A DNA stretch of 64,000 bases from Poriferisodalis sp965198245 (GCF_965198245.1 NZ_OZ240249.1:1984001-2048000), one strand, 5' to 3'. Positions 50,134 to 58,432 are shown, counted from the first letter of the stretch. The notes: a model not told the origin generated them from the letters alone. Translations and numbers: made by a program.

Positions 50134-50190
50134 AGTGGCCCCTCATTCAACATAAACGAGGGTTGCTTCGCCGCCCGCGACCGCAGCGGC

Positions 50191-50433
50191 GAGCCATCGA
50201 GCCGAGGTTTGGCAGACACATGTCGTACCTCTGACGTCGAATATCGATCGGGCGGGACTCGCCGGCAACGTGCTGCTCAACGCCGCAGTGACGGGTCTGC
50301 CGACGGACTCCGTCGCGGCGCCGCTCGGGTTGGAGTTGATCGACCGCTCGTGGCTGTCCGACGCAGCGGGGCAGCTGCCCGGGGCGCTCATCGACGCCAT
50401 CGACGACGGCCTCCGAGCGGTGCTCGGCCTCTG
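50191..50433 (+). pseudogene. Truncated second copy of MazF
   Basis: Reads VWQTHVVPLTSNIDRAGLAG, then NVLLNAAVTGLPTDSV, LGLELIDRSWLSDAAGQLPG and ends DAIDDGLRAVLGL before TGA at 50431-50433. This is the C-terminal three quarters of the MazF at 30606-30923, with most residues identical. The catalytic N-terminal segment and the antitoxin gene are gone, so it is a remnant. Confidence 0.88.
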
Positions 50434-50464
50434 AGGTCTCGCGGCGTTTTTCTGAAGAATCCCT

Positions 50465-50494
50465 TTGTACTTCTTGTCTCGGCTGTCGTAGACA
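50465..50494 (+). promoter_or_regulatory. Putative leaderless promoter of hicAB
   Basis: TTGTAC (50465-50470), an 18-bp spacer and TAGACA (50489-50494), 6 bp before the GTG of hicA at 50501. If right, the mRNA starts at or next to the start codon, as at the MazEF-type pair. Confidence 0.45.
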
Positions 50495-50500
50495 ACTACC

Positions 50501-50722
50501 GTGCCAAGGCGAACGGAGTTGGTGCGTCGAATCCGGCGGCTCGCCGATGCGTATGGCTGTACCGCCGTCGTCCTGCGCCAGGGCAAGCATGAGATCTGGG
50601 AGTGTGCTGGCTTTCGGTTTCCAGTCCCGAGGCACCGAGGAATTGCAGATGGAACCGCACGGACGATTCTCAACCAGCCGGAGGCGCACCTTGAGCGCGT
50701 GGCGCAAGGAGAGGACTCGTGA
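50501..50722 (+). CDS. hicA: HicA-type mRNA interferase toxin
   Basis: 73 aa from GTG 50501. PRRTELVRRIRRLADAYG is the first helix, VVLRQGKHEIWECAGFRFPV carries the catalytic His in GKHEIW, and PVPRHRGIADGTARTIL is the typical end of the double-stranded-RNA-binding-like fold. HicA cleaves mRNA. The stop overlaps the GTG of the partner gene. Confidence 0.8.
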   Translation: MPRRTELVRRIRRLADAYGCTAVVLRQGKHEIWECAGFRFPVPRHRGIADGTARTILNQPEAHLERVAQGEDS

Positions 50723-50952
50723 GAGCACCCTTTAGGGCCGTTGCAGAACGAAACGGGGACTGGTGGGAGATCGAGATCACCCATGGTCTGCCTCGCAACA
50801 TGCTGGGTGTCAGCCAGGCGCGCCGCAGGAGTGACGTTGAGCGTGTTGCGCGATCGGTGATCGCCGAGTTGCTTGACATCGCGCCGGACGGCATCGAGAT
50901 CGATGTAGACGTCAGGCAGGCATCCGAGCGCGGTCCGACGGCGGTCGCGTAA
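50719..50952 (+). CDS. hicB: HicB-type antitoxin
   Basis: 77 aa from GTG 50719. FRAVAERNGDWWEIEITHGL and VSQARRRSDVERVARSVIAE, LLDIAPDGIEIDV match the partial RNase H-like fold of HicB. There is no C-terminal DNA-binding domain, which is common in this short actinobacterial type. It neutralises HicA. Confidence 0.75.
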   Translation: MRAPFRAVAERNGDWWEIEITHGLPRNMLGVSQARRRSDVERVARSVIAELLDIAPDGIEIDVDVRQASERGPTAVA

Positions 50953-50993
50953 CAAGACGCGAGCGAGTCCCCTACCGGAACTGCGGCAGATTG

Positions 50994-53015
50994 TCAGCCT
51001 TGAGCTAGTTCAAGCGTGACCCGCGTGGCGTGCACTGCGCTGCAGCCCTCGATGTCGGAAGAAATGGCCTCGTGGAGGACATTGACGTTGGCCCCGCTGG
51101 GTTCCAGCTTGGGCCAACGTCCCTTGTAGCTGACAAGAACGCCACGAGGTGCGATGTCCGCCACGTTCGCCTCGACCTCGAGTTGGCCGGCACTGTTCTG
51201 CATGCGGACCGGGTCGCCGTGCGCGATGCCCAGATCGGCCGCGTCTGCAGGGTGGATCGTGACGGTTGCAGGACCAGCTCGCCGGCCAATGGTGCGGTCG
51301 TTGGCGTGGGAGTCGTTGAGCCGCCACTGTGAGGCAGGCGACAGAAGCCGGAAGATCCCGTCGGCTTCACGGGCGTCAGCCGTTGGGACCGGAGCCCGCC
51401 CCAAACCGGCCGCCGTTGCAGCGTCAGATGCGATCTCGATTCGACCCGACGGGGTGCGGAATCGTCGGTCGGCGAAGAAATCGACTGGCTCACGGCCCAG
51501 GTACACGTGGCCTCGCTCTGCCAGCTCGGCAAAGGAGAGGCCGAGGTCGAGTTGGTCGAGGAGCCGCTGGATCAACACGTCGTCGGTCTCGTGGAGCTCT
51601 GGCTCGTCAAGGCCCATCGCCCCAGCGAGCCGGCGGAAGATCTCTTGATTCGACAGCGCCTCGCCGATTGGCTCTCGGACTTTTTGCTGCGCTCCCACGA
51701 TCGGTGACATATAGCTGAACGTGAGGTCGTCGAATTCCAGGAAGCTCGCGGCGGGGAGCACGATGTCGGCATAGTCGACCGTGTCTGTCGCAAAGCAGTC
51801 CGCGACGACGGTGAACAGGTCCTCACGGCACAGTGCCGAGCGGAGCCTGTCCTGCTCGGCAGCCGAGGCGACCGGGTTCGTGTTCCAGCTGAACAACGCC
51901 CCGAATCGTTCGGGGTTCTCGAGCTTGGCTGCAAGGCCGATGTGGTTGACCTTGGGAGCGCCGTTTTGGGCCAGTGACGTGCCGGACAGCTCGTCGAAGT
52001 CCGCGCCCAGCATGGCCGCCGCAACATTGAGGTAGCTGATTCCTGCGCCGGGCTTGCCGATGTTGCCAGTCAGCGCCGGCAGCAAGCCGACGGCACGCAT
52101 GACATTTGCGCCCGTGGGCTGACGTTGGAGTCCTTGACCGGCCCACAGAAGCGCCGGCCCGGCCGCATAGAGCCGCGCAGCCTGCCTGATGTCACCAGCC
52201 GGGACACCCGTTTGTTCCTCACCCCATTCCGGCGTGCACGTCTCGATGGCGGGGAGCACTTCGGCGACGCCTTGGACATGGTCAGCGATGAACTCGGTGT
52301 CGAAGGCCGCCATGGCGCCGAGTTCGTGCGCTATGGAAAACGCCAGCGCGGCGTCGGTGCCGGGGTACGGCTGGAGGTGAAGATCGGCCCGAGCCGCGGT
52401 GGCCGTGCGTATCGGATCCACGACGATGACGGACCCGTCGAAGTCTCCCAGCCAGTTCTTGTCCATGTGCGGGGCGCTGTGAGAGGGGTTGGCGCCCCAC
52501 ACGAGAATGCACGATGAATCGGCCGCGGTGCGCGGGTCGAATCCCGCAACGGACGTGCCGAACATGTACGTCCACGCGATATGTCCGGCCAGATTGCAGA
52601 TCGAATCCGGCTCTACTTCGGTCGCGCCCAAGCGGTGAAAGAACCGCAGCGGGAACATGAACGCCAGCATCGACATCGTTCCCGAGTAGTGGGTGTGGAG
52701 CACGGCCGCGGGGCCGCGCTCGTCGACGACCTGCTGCGTGCGTTCCGCGGTCTCGGCCAGGGCGTCTTCCCAGCTGATGGGTGCGAATGCGCCTTCGCCC
52801 TTCGGGCCGACCCGGCGGAGCGGAGTGGCGAGGCGGGCCTCGGGGTCCTGCCACACGCCGTTGTAGGCCGTTGCACACTTCGCGCACAGCGTTCCTCGGC
52901 TGACTGGATGATCGGGATCGCCTTGGACGATGACCCGACCGCCCTTGCCGGAGCGCACCACGATCCCGCAGTTGTCGTAGCAGTCACGTGGGCAGTTCGT
53001 CCGCATTGGCGTCAC
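50994..53015 (-). CDS. Molybdopterin oxidoreductase (bis-MGD, formate-dehydrogenase/DMSO-reductase family)
   Basis: 673 aa from GTG 53015, 6 nt after AGGAGACC. The N-terminal [4Fe-4S] ligands are in RTNCPRDCYDNCGIVV and GTLCAKC. Molybdopterin-binding segments follow (CNLAGHIAWTYMFGTS, SCILVWGANPSHSAPHMDKN, LLWAGQGLQRQPTGANVMRA, LFSWNTNPVASAAEQDRL), then the C-terminal molydop_binding domain (HANDRTIGRRAGPATVTIHP, GVLVSYKGRWPKLEP). No partner subunits are nearby and no Tat signal is visible, so it looks like a cytosolic single-subunit enzyme. The substrate is unknown. Confidence 0.88.
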   Translation of the reverse strand: MTPMRTNCPRDCYDNCGIVVRSGKGGRVIVQGDPDHPVSRGTLCAKCATAYNGVWQDPEARLATPLRRVGPKGEGAFAPISWEDALAETAERTQQVVDERGPAAVLHTHYSGTMSMLAFMFPLRFFHRLGATEVEPDSICNLAGHIAWTYMFGTSVAGFDPRTAADSSCILVWGANPSHSAPHMDKNWLGDFDGSVIVVDPIRTATAARADLHLQPYPGTDAALAFSIAHELGAMAAFDTEFIADHVQGVAEVLPAIETCTPEWGEEQTGVPAGDIRQAARLYAAGPALLWAGQGLQRQPTGANVMRAVGLLPALTGNIGKPGAGISYLNVAAAMLGADFDELSGTSLAQNGAPKVNHIGLAAKLENPERFGALFSWNTNPVASAAEQDRLRSALCREDLFTVVADCFATDTVDYADIVLPAASFLEFDDLTFSYMSPIVGAQQKVREPIGEALSNQEIFRRLAGAMGLDEPELHETDDVLIQRLLDQLDLGLSFAELAERGHVYLGREPVDFFADRRFRTPSGRIEIASDAATAAGLGRAPVPTADAREADGIFRLLSPASQWRLNDSHANDRTIGRRAGPATVTIHPADAADLGIAHGDPVRMQNSAGQLEVEANVADIAPRGVLVSYKGRWPKLEPSGANVNVLHEAISSDIEGCSAVHATRVTLELAQG

Positions 53016-53076
53016 GATCTGGTCTCCTGGCACACCTCGACCCCGGCGGATCTGGTGGTAGCGCTGGCGTCGAAGT

Positions 53077-53493
53077 TTAGGCCCAGCCGAGTTGTTGCAG
53101 GGCGACGCCGGAGTGCCAGATCTTGGTCATGTGGGCGATCTTGTCGCCCTCGAACCGCATGTCGTAGACGTAGTCCGAGCTGACCGACTTGCCGGTCGGC
53201 GGCACCGGGCCGCCCTCGCCGGTGTGGGTGCCGTTGAACACGGCATAGGCCAGGACGCTGCTGCGCCCCTCGTCGATGGCCCACGACTTCAGGTCGTAGG
53301 TCGCGCCGGGCAGGATCATCAGCGTGCCCTTCATCCACTCGGCATACGAGCGCAGGTCGGTGAGGTCGCCGATCGCTTCGGACTGTGCAGCGAACGACGC
53401 ATCGGGCGTGCAGTACTGGGCACAGCCGTCCCAGCCCTGACCGGTCTCACACGCATCGAAGAACGCGGCGGCCGTCTCGTTGATCTGTCCCAT
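53077..53493 (-). CDS. SnoaL-like/NTF2-fold protein
   Basis: 138 aa from ATG 53493, preceded by a GGGAG site. NETAAAFFDACETGQGWDGC, AQYCTPDASFAAQSEAIGDL, YAEWMKGTLMILPGATYDLK and VSSDYVYDMRFEGDKIAHMT form the cone-shaped NTF2 fold. Members range from ketosteroid isomerases to polyketide cyclases; nothing here fixes the reaction. It lies 61 bp upstream of the molybdopterin oxidoreductase on the same strand, so the two are probably cotranscribed. Confidence 0.78.
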   Translation of the reverse strand: MGQINETAAAFFDACETGQGWDGCAQYCTPDASFAAQSEAIGDLTDLRSYAEWMKGTLMILPGATYDLKSWAIDEGRSSVLAYAVFNGTHTGEGGPVPPTGKSVSSDYVYDMRFEGDKIAHMTKIWHSGVALQQLGWA

Positions 53494-53613
53494 GGCATGG
53501 CTCCCTGTGTCGTGTTGCTGTCTGGATAGTCGGATCGGTTGACCACGCGGCGAGTGGGAATGTCGCATCGGCGAAGTACGCGCCGAGAATAGTGGCGGCG
53601 AGAAGGGTCGACG

Positions 53614-54408
53614 ATGCTGGATCATGCTGAGCGGGTCGCGGCGGCGCGGTCTGCCATTGACTACATCTACGGCCGCACCGAACAAGAGCAGGCGGTGCCG
53701 GTTCCGAACTGTCCTGGCTGGACGGTGTACAACGCTGCTTCGCACATCGGTCGCGTCGGGATCGCGTGGGAAGAGATGATCACGTCGTCCCCCGATGATC
53801 CCGAGTCCCGGGCACGGGGGTACGAGCGGAGCGGTCGCCAGCCCGCCGGCACCCCGAAGGCAGAGCTTGCAGCGTGGGCCCACTCGGCGATCGACCACCT
53901 CGTGGACGATCCCGATCGGCAGTGCTACTTCTCGATGACCGGCGGGGAAGGCACCGCACGGCTGTGGGCCTGGCACGCGGCATCCGAGCTCGGCATGCAC
54001 CGCCTCGACGTCGAGTCGGCGCTGGGTCACGAGCACTCCATGACGCCGGTACACTCCATGACCCCGGTACAGGCGCTCGATGCCGCCGACTACACGTGCC
54101 GGTTCTTCCTGCAGGCGATGCGTCGCGTGCTCGAACGCGACCCGGGTCGGCTCACTGCTCGGCTCGTCGATGCCGGCAGCGAGGTCGGCAGCGAGGTCGG
54201 CAGCGAGGTCGGCAGCGTGAACATAGAGCCGCTGCCTGAGTCAGCGTTGCCGGTAGCCGTGGTCGTCGAAGGGCCGCCGATCCAAGTGTTGCTCGGACTG
54301 TGGGGCCGACCGCACACGGGGATCGAGGTCACAGCCGGCGACCCGGAAGTCTGGGAGCACTGGCGAACACTGCCCAGCGAAGCCTTCCAATTCGGCACCT
54401 GGGACTAG
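53614..54408 (+). CDS. TIGR03083-family (mycothiol/DinB-like) protein
   Basis: 264 aa. MLDHAERVAAARSAIDYIYG, VPNCPGWTVYNAASHIGRVG with the first His, RLWAWHAASELGMHRLDVES with the H-x3-..H-x-x-D metal site, then a C-terminal SCP2-like half (PVAVVVEGPPIQVLLGLWGR, GIEVTAGDPEVWEHWRTLP). Two in-frame tandem repeats lengthen the linker: an 18-bp unit (54034-54069) and a 12-bp unit (54175-54216). The reaction is unknown; the family is mycothiol-dependent where tested. ATG at 53614. Confidence 0.8.
   Translation: MLDHAERVAAARSAIDYIYGRTEQEQAVPVPNCPGWTVYNAASHIGRVGIAWEEMITSSPDDPESRARGYERSGRQPAGTPKAELAAWAHSAIDHLVDDPDRQCYFSMTGGEGTARLWAWHAASELGMHRLDVESALGHEHSMTPVHSMTPVQALDAADYTCRFFLQAMRRVLERDPGRLTARLVDAGSEVGSEVGSEVGSVNIEPLPESALPVAVVVEGPPIQVLLGLWGRPHTGIEVTAGDPEVWEHWRTLPSEAFQFGTWD
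54034..54069 (+). repeat. 18-bp tandem repeat, two copies, in frame
   Basis: Unit CACTCCATGACGCCGGTA, second copy with one change (CCC for GCC); encodes HSMTPV twice within the TIGR03083-family gene. Confidence 0.95.
54175..54216 (+). repeat. 12-bp tandem repeat, 3.5 copies, in frame
   Basis: Unit GGCAGCGAGGTC, three full and one half copy, identical; encodes GSEV repeats between the DinB-like and C-terminal halves of the TIGR03083-family protein. Copy number can change without frame loss. Confidence 0.95.
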
Positions 54409-54421
54409 CCGCGCATTGCGG

Positions 54422-54574
54422 TCAGTAGACCTCGAAGCGGGCATTCAACCTCGATATGTCGCCGGGGTCGGCGCTGCGGTTGACCGGCTGCGCGACGAGG
54501 AACGGTGCGTCAGACATCAGGGGCATGCCGAGGGGCTGTATGCCGTCTTTGACGTGTTCGCTGAATAGACGCAC
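54422..54574 (-). CDS. Small hypothetical protein or gene remnant
   Basis: 50 codons from GTG 54574: VRLFSEHVKDGIQPLGMPLM, SDAPFLVAQPVNRSADPGDI, ending RLNARFEVY. Composition is protein-like and it could be the tail of a larger lost gene. No family is recognised. It diverges from the small operon at 54614, with an AT-rich palindrome (54575-54591) between them. Confidence 0.3.
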   Translation of the reverse strand: MRLFSEHVKDGIQPLGMPLMSDAPFLVAQPVNRSADPGDISRLNARFEVY

Positions 54575-54591
54575 TGTCAATTAATTGGACA
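54575..54591. promoter_or_regulatory. AT-rich palindrome between divergent small genes
   Basis: TGTCAATTAATTGGACA, with a perfect CAATTAATTG core and outer TGT/ACA arms offset by one base. It stands out from the GC-rich surroundings and is 23 bp upstream of the small operon start. Possible operator for the HTH protein at 54775-55002. Confidence 0.45.
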
Positions 54592-54613
54592 TCCTAGGGC
54601 TAAGCTCCTCGGC

Positions 54614-54778
54614 GTGCGGATCACTGTTGATCTCGACGAATCGGAGCTGGCGCACACTCTGGAGGCACTCGGTGCGGTCGTCGAGATCGTGGAACGTCGA
54701 AGCGACGAGCTTGTCGCAGCGGTGATCATCCGGGACGTGATCGCGAAGCTGCTGCGCAGCATCGAGGAGGCACGATGA
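54614..54778 (+). CDS. Small protein, first gene of a two-gene operon
   Basis: 54 aa from GTG 54614: VRITVDLDESELAHTLEALG, AVVEIVERRSDELVAAVIIR, DVIAKLLRSIEEAR. A short strand followed by long helices, acidic; no known family. Its TGA overlaps the ATG of the next gene, an HTH protein, which is the layout of a toxin-antitoxin or regulator/partner pair. Function unknown. Confidence 0.55.
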   Translation: MRITVDLDESELAHTLEALGAVVEIVERRSDELVAAVIIRDVIAKLLRSIEEAR

Positions 54779-55002
54779 GCAACGTCAAGTCGATTTGGGA
54801 TCTCTCTGGCCTCGACATGGCCACGAGTTCAGAGGGGGCAGCTCTCAACGTCGTTCGCAGACTGACCCGTCAAAAGGAAGATCTGGCATCGCAATGGGCA
54901 ACTGCGATCCGGCTTGCCCAGGCAAACGGAGCATCGCTGCGGGATATCGCCGCTGTCGCGAACGCCTCGCCCCAAACGATCGCCAAGATCTGCAAGGAAT
55001 GA
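54775..55002 (+). CDS. Small helix-turn-helix protein
   Basis: 75 aa from ATG 54775. The C-terminal third, QANGASLRDIAAVANASPQT then IAKICKE, is a clear HTH of the kind in small regulators. The N-terminal part (SIWDLSGLDMATSSEGAALN, VVRRLTRQKEDLASQWATAI) is helical. Coupled by ATGA overlap to the 54-aa protein. Convergent with cysC, 3 bp between the stops. Confidence 0.65.
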   Translation: MSNVKSIWDLSGLDMATSSEGAALNVVRRLTRQKEDLASQWATAIRLAQANGASLRDIAAVANASPQTIAKICKE

Positions 55003-55005
55003 GGC

Positions 55006-55632
55006 TCAAAGCGCTGCGCCGAGCGCTGCGAGGAGGTGGGCGATGCAGGCGTCGAGGGGCTGGGTCGTGTCGATGGTGATCTCGGGTGATGGCGGCGGCT
55101 CGTAGGGGGCGGAAATACCGCTGAAATCGGGGATCTTGCCGGCGCGAGCCTTCACGTAGAGGCCCTTGGGGTCGCGGGCTTCGCAGACCTCCAGCGGCGT
55201 GTCGACGAACACCTCGATGAACGTGCCTTCGGGGTGGATGGCACGCACCTGGTCGCGATCGGCGACGTAGGGGGAGATGAACGCTGTCAGCACGACGATG
55301 CCCGCATCCTGGAAGAGACGGCACACCTCGCCGATCCGGCGGATGTTCTCGGTGCGGTCCTCAGGTGAGAAACCGAGGTCACGGTTGAGCCCGAAGCGGA
55401 CGTTGTCGCCGTCGAGGACGTAGGCAGCGACGCCACGCTCCAGCAGCGCCTCTTCGAGGGCGAACGCCAGGGTGGACTTGCCGCTGCCAGAGAGCCCGGT
55501 GAACCACACGGTCACGGCGGCGTGGCCGAAGTGTGCCTCGCGGTCGGCGCCGCTGACCCGCCCTTCGGCGCGGACGATGTTGCGCGAGACGGGTTGGTTC
55601 GCGGCGTCCCCGTCCCCAGCGCCGTCGTTCAC
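55006..55632 (-). CDS. cysC: Adenylylsulfate kinase
   Basis: 208 aa from GTG 55632, overlapping the cysNC stop (GTGA). P-loop FTGLSGSGKSTLAFALE, DGDNVRFGLNRDLGFSPEDR, and the active Ser segment VLTAFISPYVADRDQVR are all canonical, as is PKGLYVKARAGKIPDFSG. It phosphorylates APS to PAPS in the cytosol. It is the second APS kinase domain of this cluster, and the better conserved one. It ends the minus-strand cluster that begins near 63842. Confidence 0.93.
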   Translation of the reverse strand: MNDGAGDGDAANQPVSRNIVRAEGRVSGADREAHFGHAAVTVWFTGLSGSGKSTLAFALEEALLERGVAAYVLDGDNVRFGLNRDLGFSPEDRTENIRRIGEVCRLFQDAGIVVLTAFISPYVADRDQVRAIHPEGTFIEVFVDTPLEVCEARDPKGLYVKARAGKIPDFSGISAPYEPPPSPEITIDTTQPLDACIAHLLAALGAAL

Positions 55633-57509
55633 GGCGTGCTCGGTCCTCGGAGGAAGCCTCGCTCGGTGAGCACCCGCACGATCGCTGCCACACACTCGTC
55701 GACGCTCTCGGTGGACGTGTCGACACGCAGGTCGGCGTCTGCCGGCCGGTCGTAGCGGGCTGTAACGCCGGGGAACCGGAGGATCTCGCCGCTGTCGGCC
55801 ATCGCGTACAGGCCGTGGGGATCACGCTCGCGGCACACCTCGATCGGCGTGTCGACGAACACCTCCACGTAGCGGTCGACGCCCACCAAGTCACGGGCAC
55901 GCTGGCGCACCTCGCCGTTGGGCGCCACCAGGGCGGCAATCGCGATCAGCCCCTGACCGTTCACCAGCCGGGCGACTTCCGACACCCGGCGCAGGTTCTC
56001 CGAGCGTTCCTGGGCGCTGAAGCCCAGATCCCGGGAGATGCCCATGCGGACGTTCTCGCCGTCGAGGCGGATCGACACCTTGCCCCGGTCGAACAGCTCA
56101 CGCTCGAGCGCGGTGGCAAGGGTGGACTTGCCCGCAGCAGTGAGCCCCGTCAGCAGGATGGTGCACGGCTGCTGGCCGAACCGTATGGCCCGCTCGGCGT
56201 CGCTGATCTCTGAGCGCTGCCGGACCAGCGCAGCGTCGGGCGCGTGATCCCACGCAGAGGCGGCGCCGACGATCATCCCCGCACCCACGGTGGCGTTCGA
56301 GAGCCGATCCACGAGCACGAATGACCCGGTTGCATGGTTGGACCGGTACGGGTCGAACGCCAGCTCCCGGTCCGACGCCACAACACAGCGTCCGATGTCG
56401 TTGAGCCCCAACCCCAGCGCCGGCTCATGGGCCCCGGTATTGATGTCGACCCGGTGCCGCAGGCTGCGGATCGTGCAATTCGAAACAGTGTTGGCCGACT
56501 GGAGCAGGTACGAGCTGCCGGGTTCCATCTCGGCGTCGTCCATCCACACCACCATCGCATCGAGCTCGTGAGCACGTTGCGGCTCGTCGCCAGGCTTCAC
56601 GAACAAGTCGCCGCGGCTGATGTCGATCTCATCGGCGAGGGTCACCGTCACCGCCCGGCCCGGTCCGGCGACGTCGAGGTCGCCGTCGAAGGTCACGATG
56701 CGCTCCACTGCCGAGCCGAGCCCCGATGGCAGGGCCACCACCTTTTCGCCTGGCCGGAGTACCCCCGAAGCAACCGTGCCGGCGTACCCGCGGAACTCAG
56801 GGTTCGGCCGGGTGACGATCTGCACCGGCATGCGGAGGTGCTCCAGGTCCACATCGGCATCGACATCGACGGTCTCGAGATGTTCCAGCAGCGGCGGCCC
56901 GTCGAACCAGCCGAGGTTGTCGCCCGCAACGACCACGTTGTCGCCCAGCAGGGCCGACAACGGTAGGAAATACGGCTCGCCGAAGTCGAGCGTCTTGGCG
57001 AAGGACCGGTAGTCCTCGCAGATCTCGGCGAACCGCTCGGCGGACCAGCCGACCAGGTCCATCTTGTTGGCTGCGACGACGACATGGCGGATGCCCAGCA
57101 GGCTGATGATGAAGCTGTGGCGCTTGGTCCGGGGGAGCATCCCGTGGCGGGCATCGATCAGGATGACCGCCAGCTGACAGGTCGATGCGCCGGTCGCCAT
57201 GTTGCGCGTGTACTGCTCGTGGCCCGGGGTGTCGGCGATGATGAATGTGCGCCGGGCCGTGGAGAAGTTGCGGTAGGCGACATCGATGGTGATGCCCTGC
57301 TCCCGCTCGGCCCGCAAACCGTCCAACAGCAGCGCCAGGGCGACCCGGTCGCCCGCCGAGCCTTGGGTGACCGAGTCAGCTTCGAGGCTCGCGAGCACGT
57401 CGGAATAGATCTGCTTCGAGTCGGCCAGCAGGCGGCCGATCAGGGTTGACTTGCCATCGTCAGTGCTGCCGCAGGTCAGGAAACGCAGCAGGTCGTGCTC
57501 AGGGTCCAT
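55629..57509 (-). CDS. cysN: Sulfate adenylyltransferase GTPase subunit fused to APS kinase (CysNC)
   Basis: 626 aa from ATG 57509, overlapping the cysD stop by 3 bp. Residues 1-430 form the EF-Tu-like CysN: FLTCGSTDDGKSTLIGRLL (G1), IADTPGHEQYTRNMATG (G3), VVAANKMDLVGW (G4). Residues about 440-626 form an APS kinase-like domain with P-loop LLTGLTAAGKSTLATALE and DGENVRMGISRDLGFSAQER. Its active-site segment reads ALVAPNGEVR in place of FISPxRADR, and PHGLYAMADSGE in place of PKGLYxKARAGE, so the Ser and Lys are changed. Together with CysD it makes APS from ATP and sulfate. Confidence 0.92.
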   Translation of the reverse strand: MDPEHDLLRFLTCGSTDDGKSTLIGRLLADSKQIYSDVLASLEADSVTQGSAGDRVALALLLDGLRAEREQGITIDVAYRNFSTARRTFIIADTPGHEQYTRNMATGASTCQLAVILIDARHGMLPRTKRHSFIISLLGIRHVVVAANKMDLVGWSAERFAEICEDYRSFAKTLDFGEPYFLPLSALLGDNVVVAGDNLGWFDGPPLLEHLETVDVDADVDLEHLRMPVQIVTRPNPEFRGYAGTVASGVLRPGEKVVALPSGLGSAVERIVTFDGDLDVAGPGRAVTVTLADEIDISRGDLFVKPGDEPQRAHELDAMVVWMDDAEMEPGSSYLLQSANTVSNCTIRSLRHRVDINTGAHEPALGLGLNDIGRCVVASDRELAFDPYRSNHATGSFVLVDRLSNATVGAGMIVGAASAWDHAPDAALVRQRSEISDAERAIRFGQQPCTILLTGLTAAGKSTLATALERELFDRGKVSIRLDGENVRMGISRDLGFSAQERSENLRRVSEVARLVNGQGLIAIAALVAPNGEVRQRARDLVGVDRYVEVFVDTPIEVCRERDPHGLYAMADSGEILRFPGVTARYDRPADADLRVDTSTESVDECVAAIVRVLTERGFLRGPSTP

Positions 57510-58432
57510 CAGAAGTACCCCTCGCGCTTCTTCTCCTCCATCGAGCCCGACTGGTCGAAGTCGATCACCCGGCCTTCCCGTTCGGAGCGTGTTGCCGCCG
57601 CCATCTCGCCGATGATCTCGGGCAGCGTGGTGGCTGTCGATTCGATGGCGCCCGACAGCGGGTAGCACCCGAGCGTGCGGAACCGCACCGTGCGCAGCTC
57701 CGACACCTCGCCCGCCTCGAAGACGAACCGGTCGTCATCCACCATGATCAGCACGCCGTCGCGCTCCACCACCGGCCGCTCCGCTGAGAAATAGAGCGGC
57801 ACGACGGGAATGTTCTCGGCCTCGATGTACTGCCACACGTCGAGCTCGGTCCAGTTGCTCAGCGGGAACACCCGGATCGACTCGCTCGCCTTGACCCGCC
57901 CGTTGTAGAGATTCCACAGCTCGGGCCGCTGGTTCTTCGGATCCCAGCGATGGTGCGAGTCCCGGAAGCTGAACACCCGCTCCTTCGCCCGTGACTTCTC
58001 CTCGTCGCGCCGGGCGCCGCCGAACGCCGCGTCGAAGCGGCCCGCGTCCAGCGCTTGGCGCAGCGCCTGGGTCTTCATGATGTCGGTGTAGTTCTTCGAC
58101 CCGTGATCGAACGGGTTGATGCCCTGCGCGACGCCGTCGGGGTTCGTGTGGGTGATCAGCTCGAACCCGATCTCGTCCGCCATCCGGTCCCGGAACGAGA
58201 TCATCTCGGAGAACTTCCACGTCGTGTCCACGTGCAGGAGCGGGAACGGGACCTTGCCGGGAAAGAACGCCTTGCGGGCCAGGTGCAGCAAGACCGACGA
58301 GTCCTTGCCGATTGAGTACAGCATCACCGGTCGTTCGCACTGGGCGACCACCTAGCGCATGATCCCGATGGCCTCGCACTCCAGCTGCTGGAGGTGGCTC
58401 AGCCGCAGCTCGGCTGGCAGCGTGTCGGTCAT
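57509..58432 (-). CDS. cysD: Sulfate adenylyltransferase subunit 2, with an in-frame amber codon
   Basis: The full frame starts at ATG 58432 (overlapping the stop of the sulfotransferase-SDR gene): MTDTLPAELRLSHLQQLECE then AIGIMR, followed by TAG at 58354-58352 where the family has Glu (IIREV). It continues without a break from GTG 58351: VVAQCERPVMLYSIGKDSSV, LLHLARKAFFPGKVPFPLLH, and DEEKSRAKERVFSFRD, complete to the end (REGRVIDFDQSGSMEEKKRE). So a single codon-27 stop interrupts an otherwise perfect cysD. Translation could restart at the GTG just after the stop, giving 280 aa without the first helix; or this is a mutation or an error in the sequence. Confidence 0.85.

Noticed and set aside
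50994..53015. Selenocysteine-containing formate dehydrogenase
   Set aside because: There is no in-frame TGA in the gene and no partner subunits; only the general bis-MGD family can be claimed.
58352..58354. Pyrrolysine or other recoding of the cysD amber codon
   Set aside because: The position is a Glu in the family with no special role, and no recoding machinery or element is visible; a mutation or an error is simpler.
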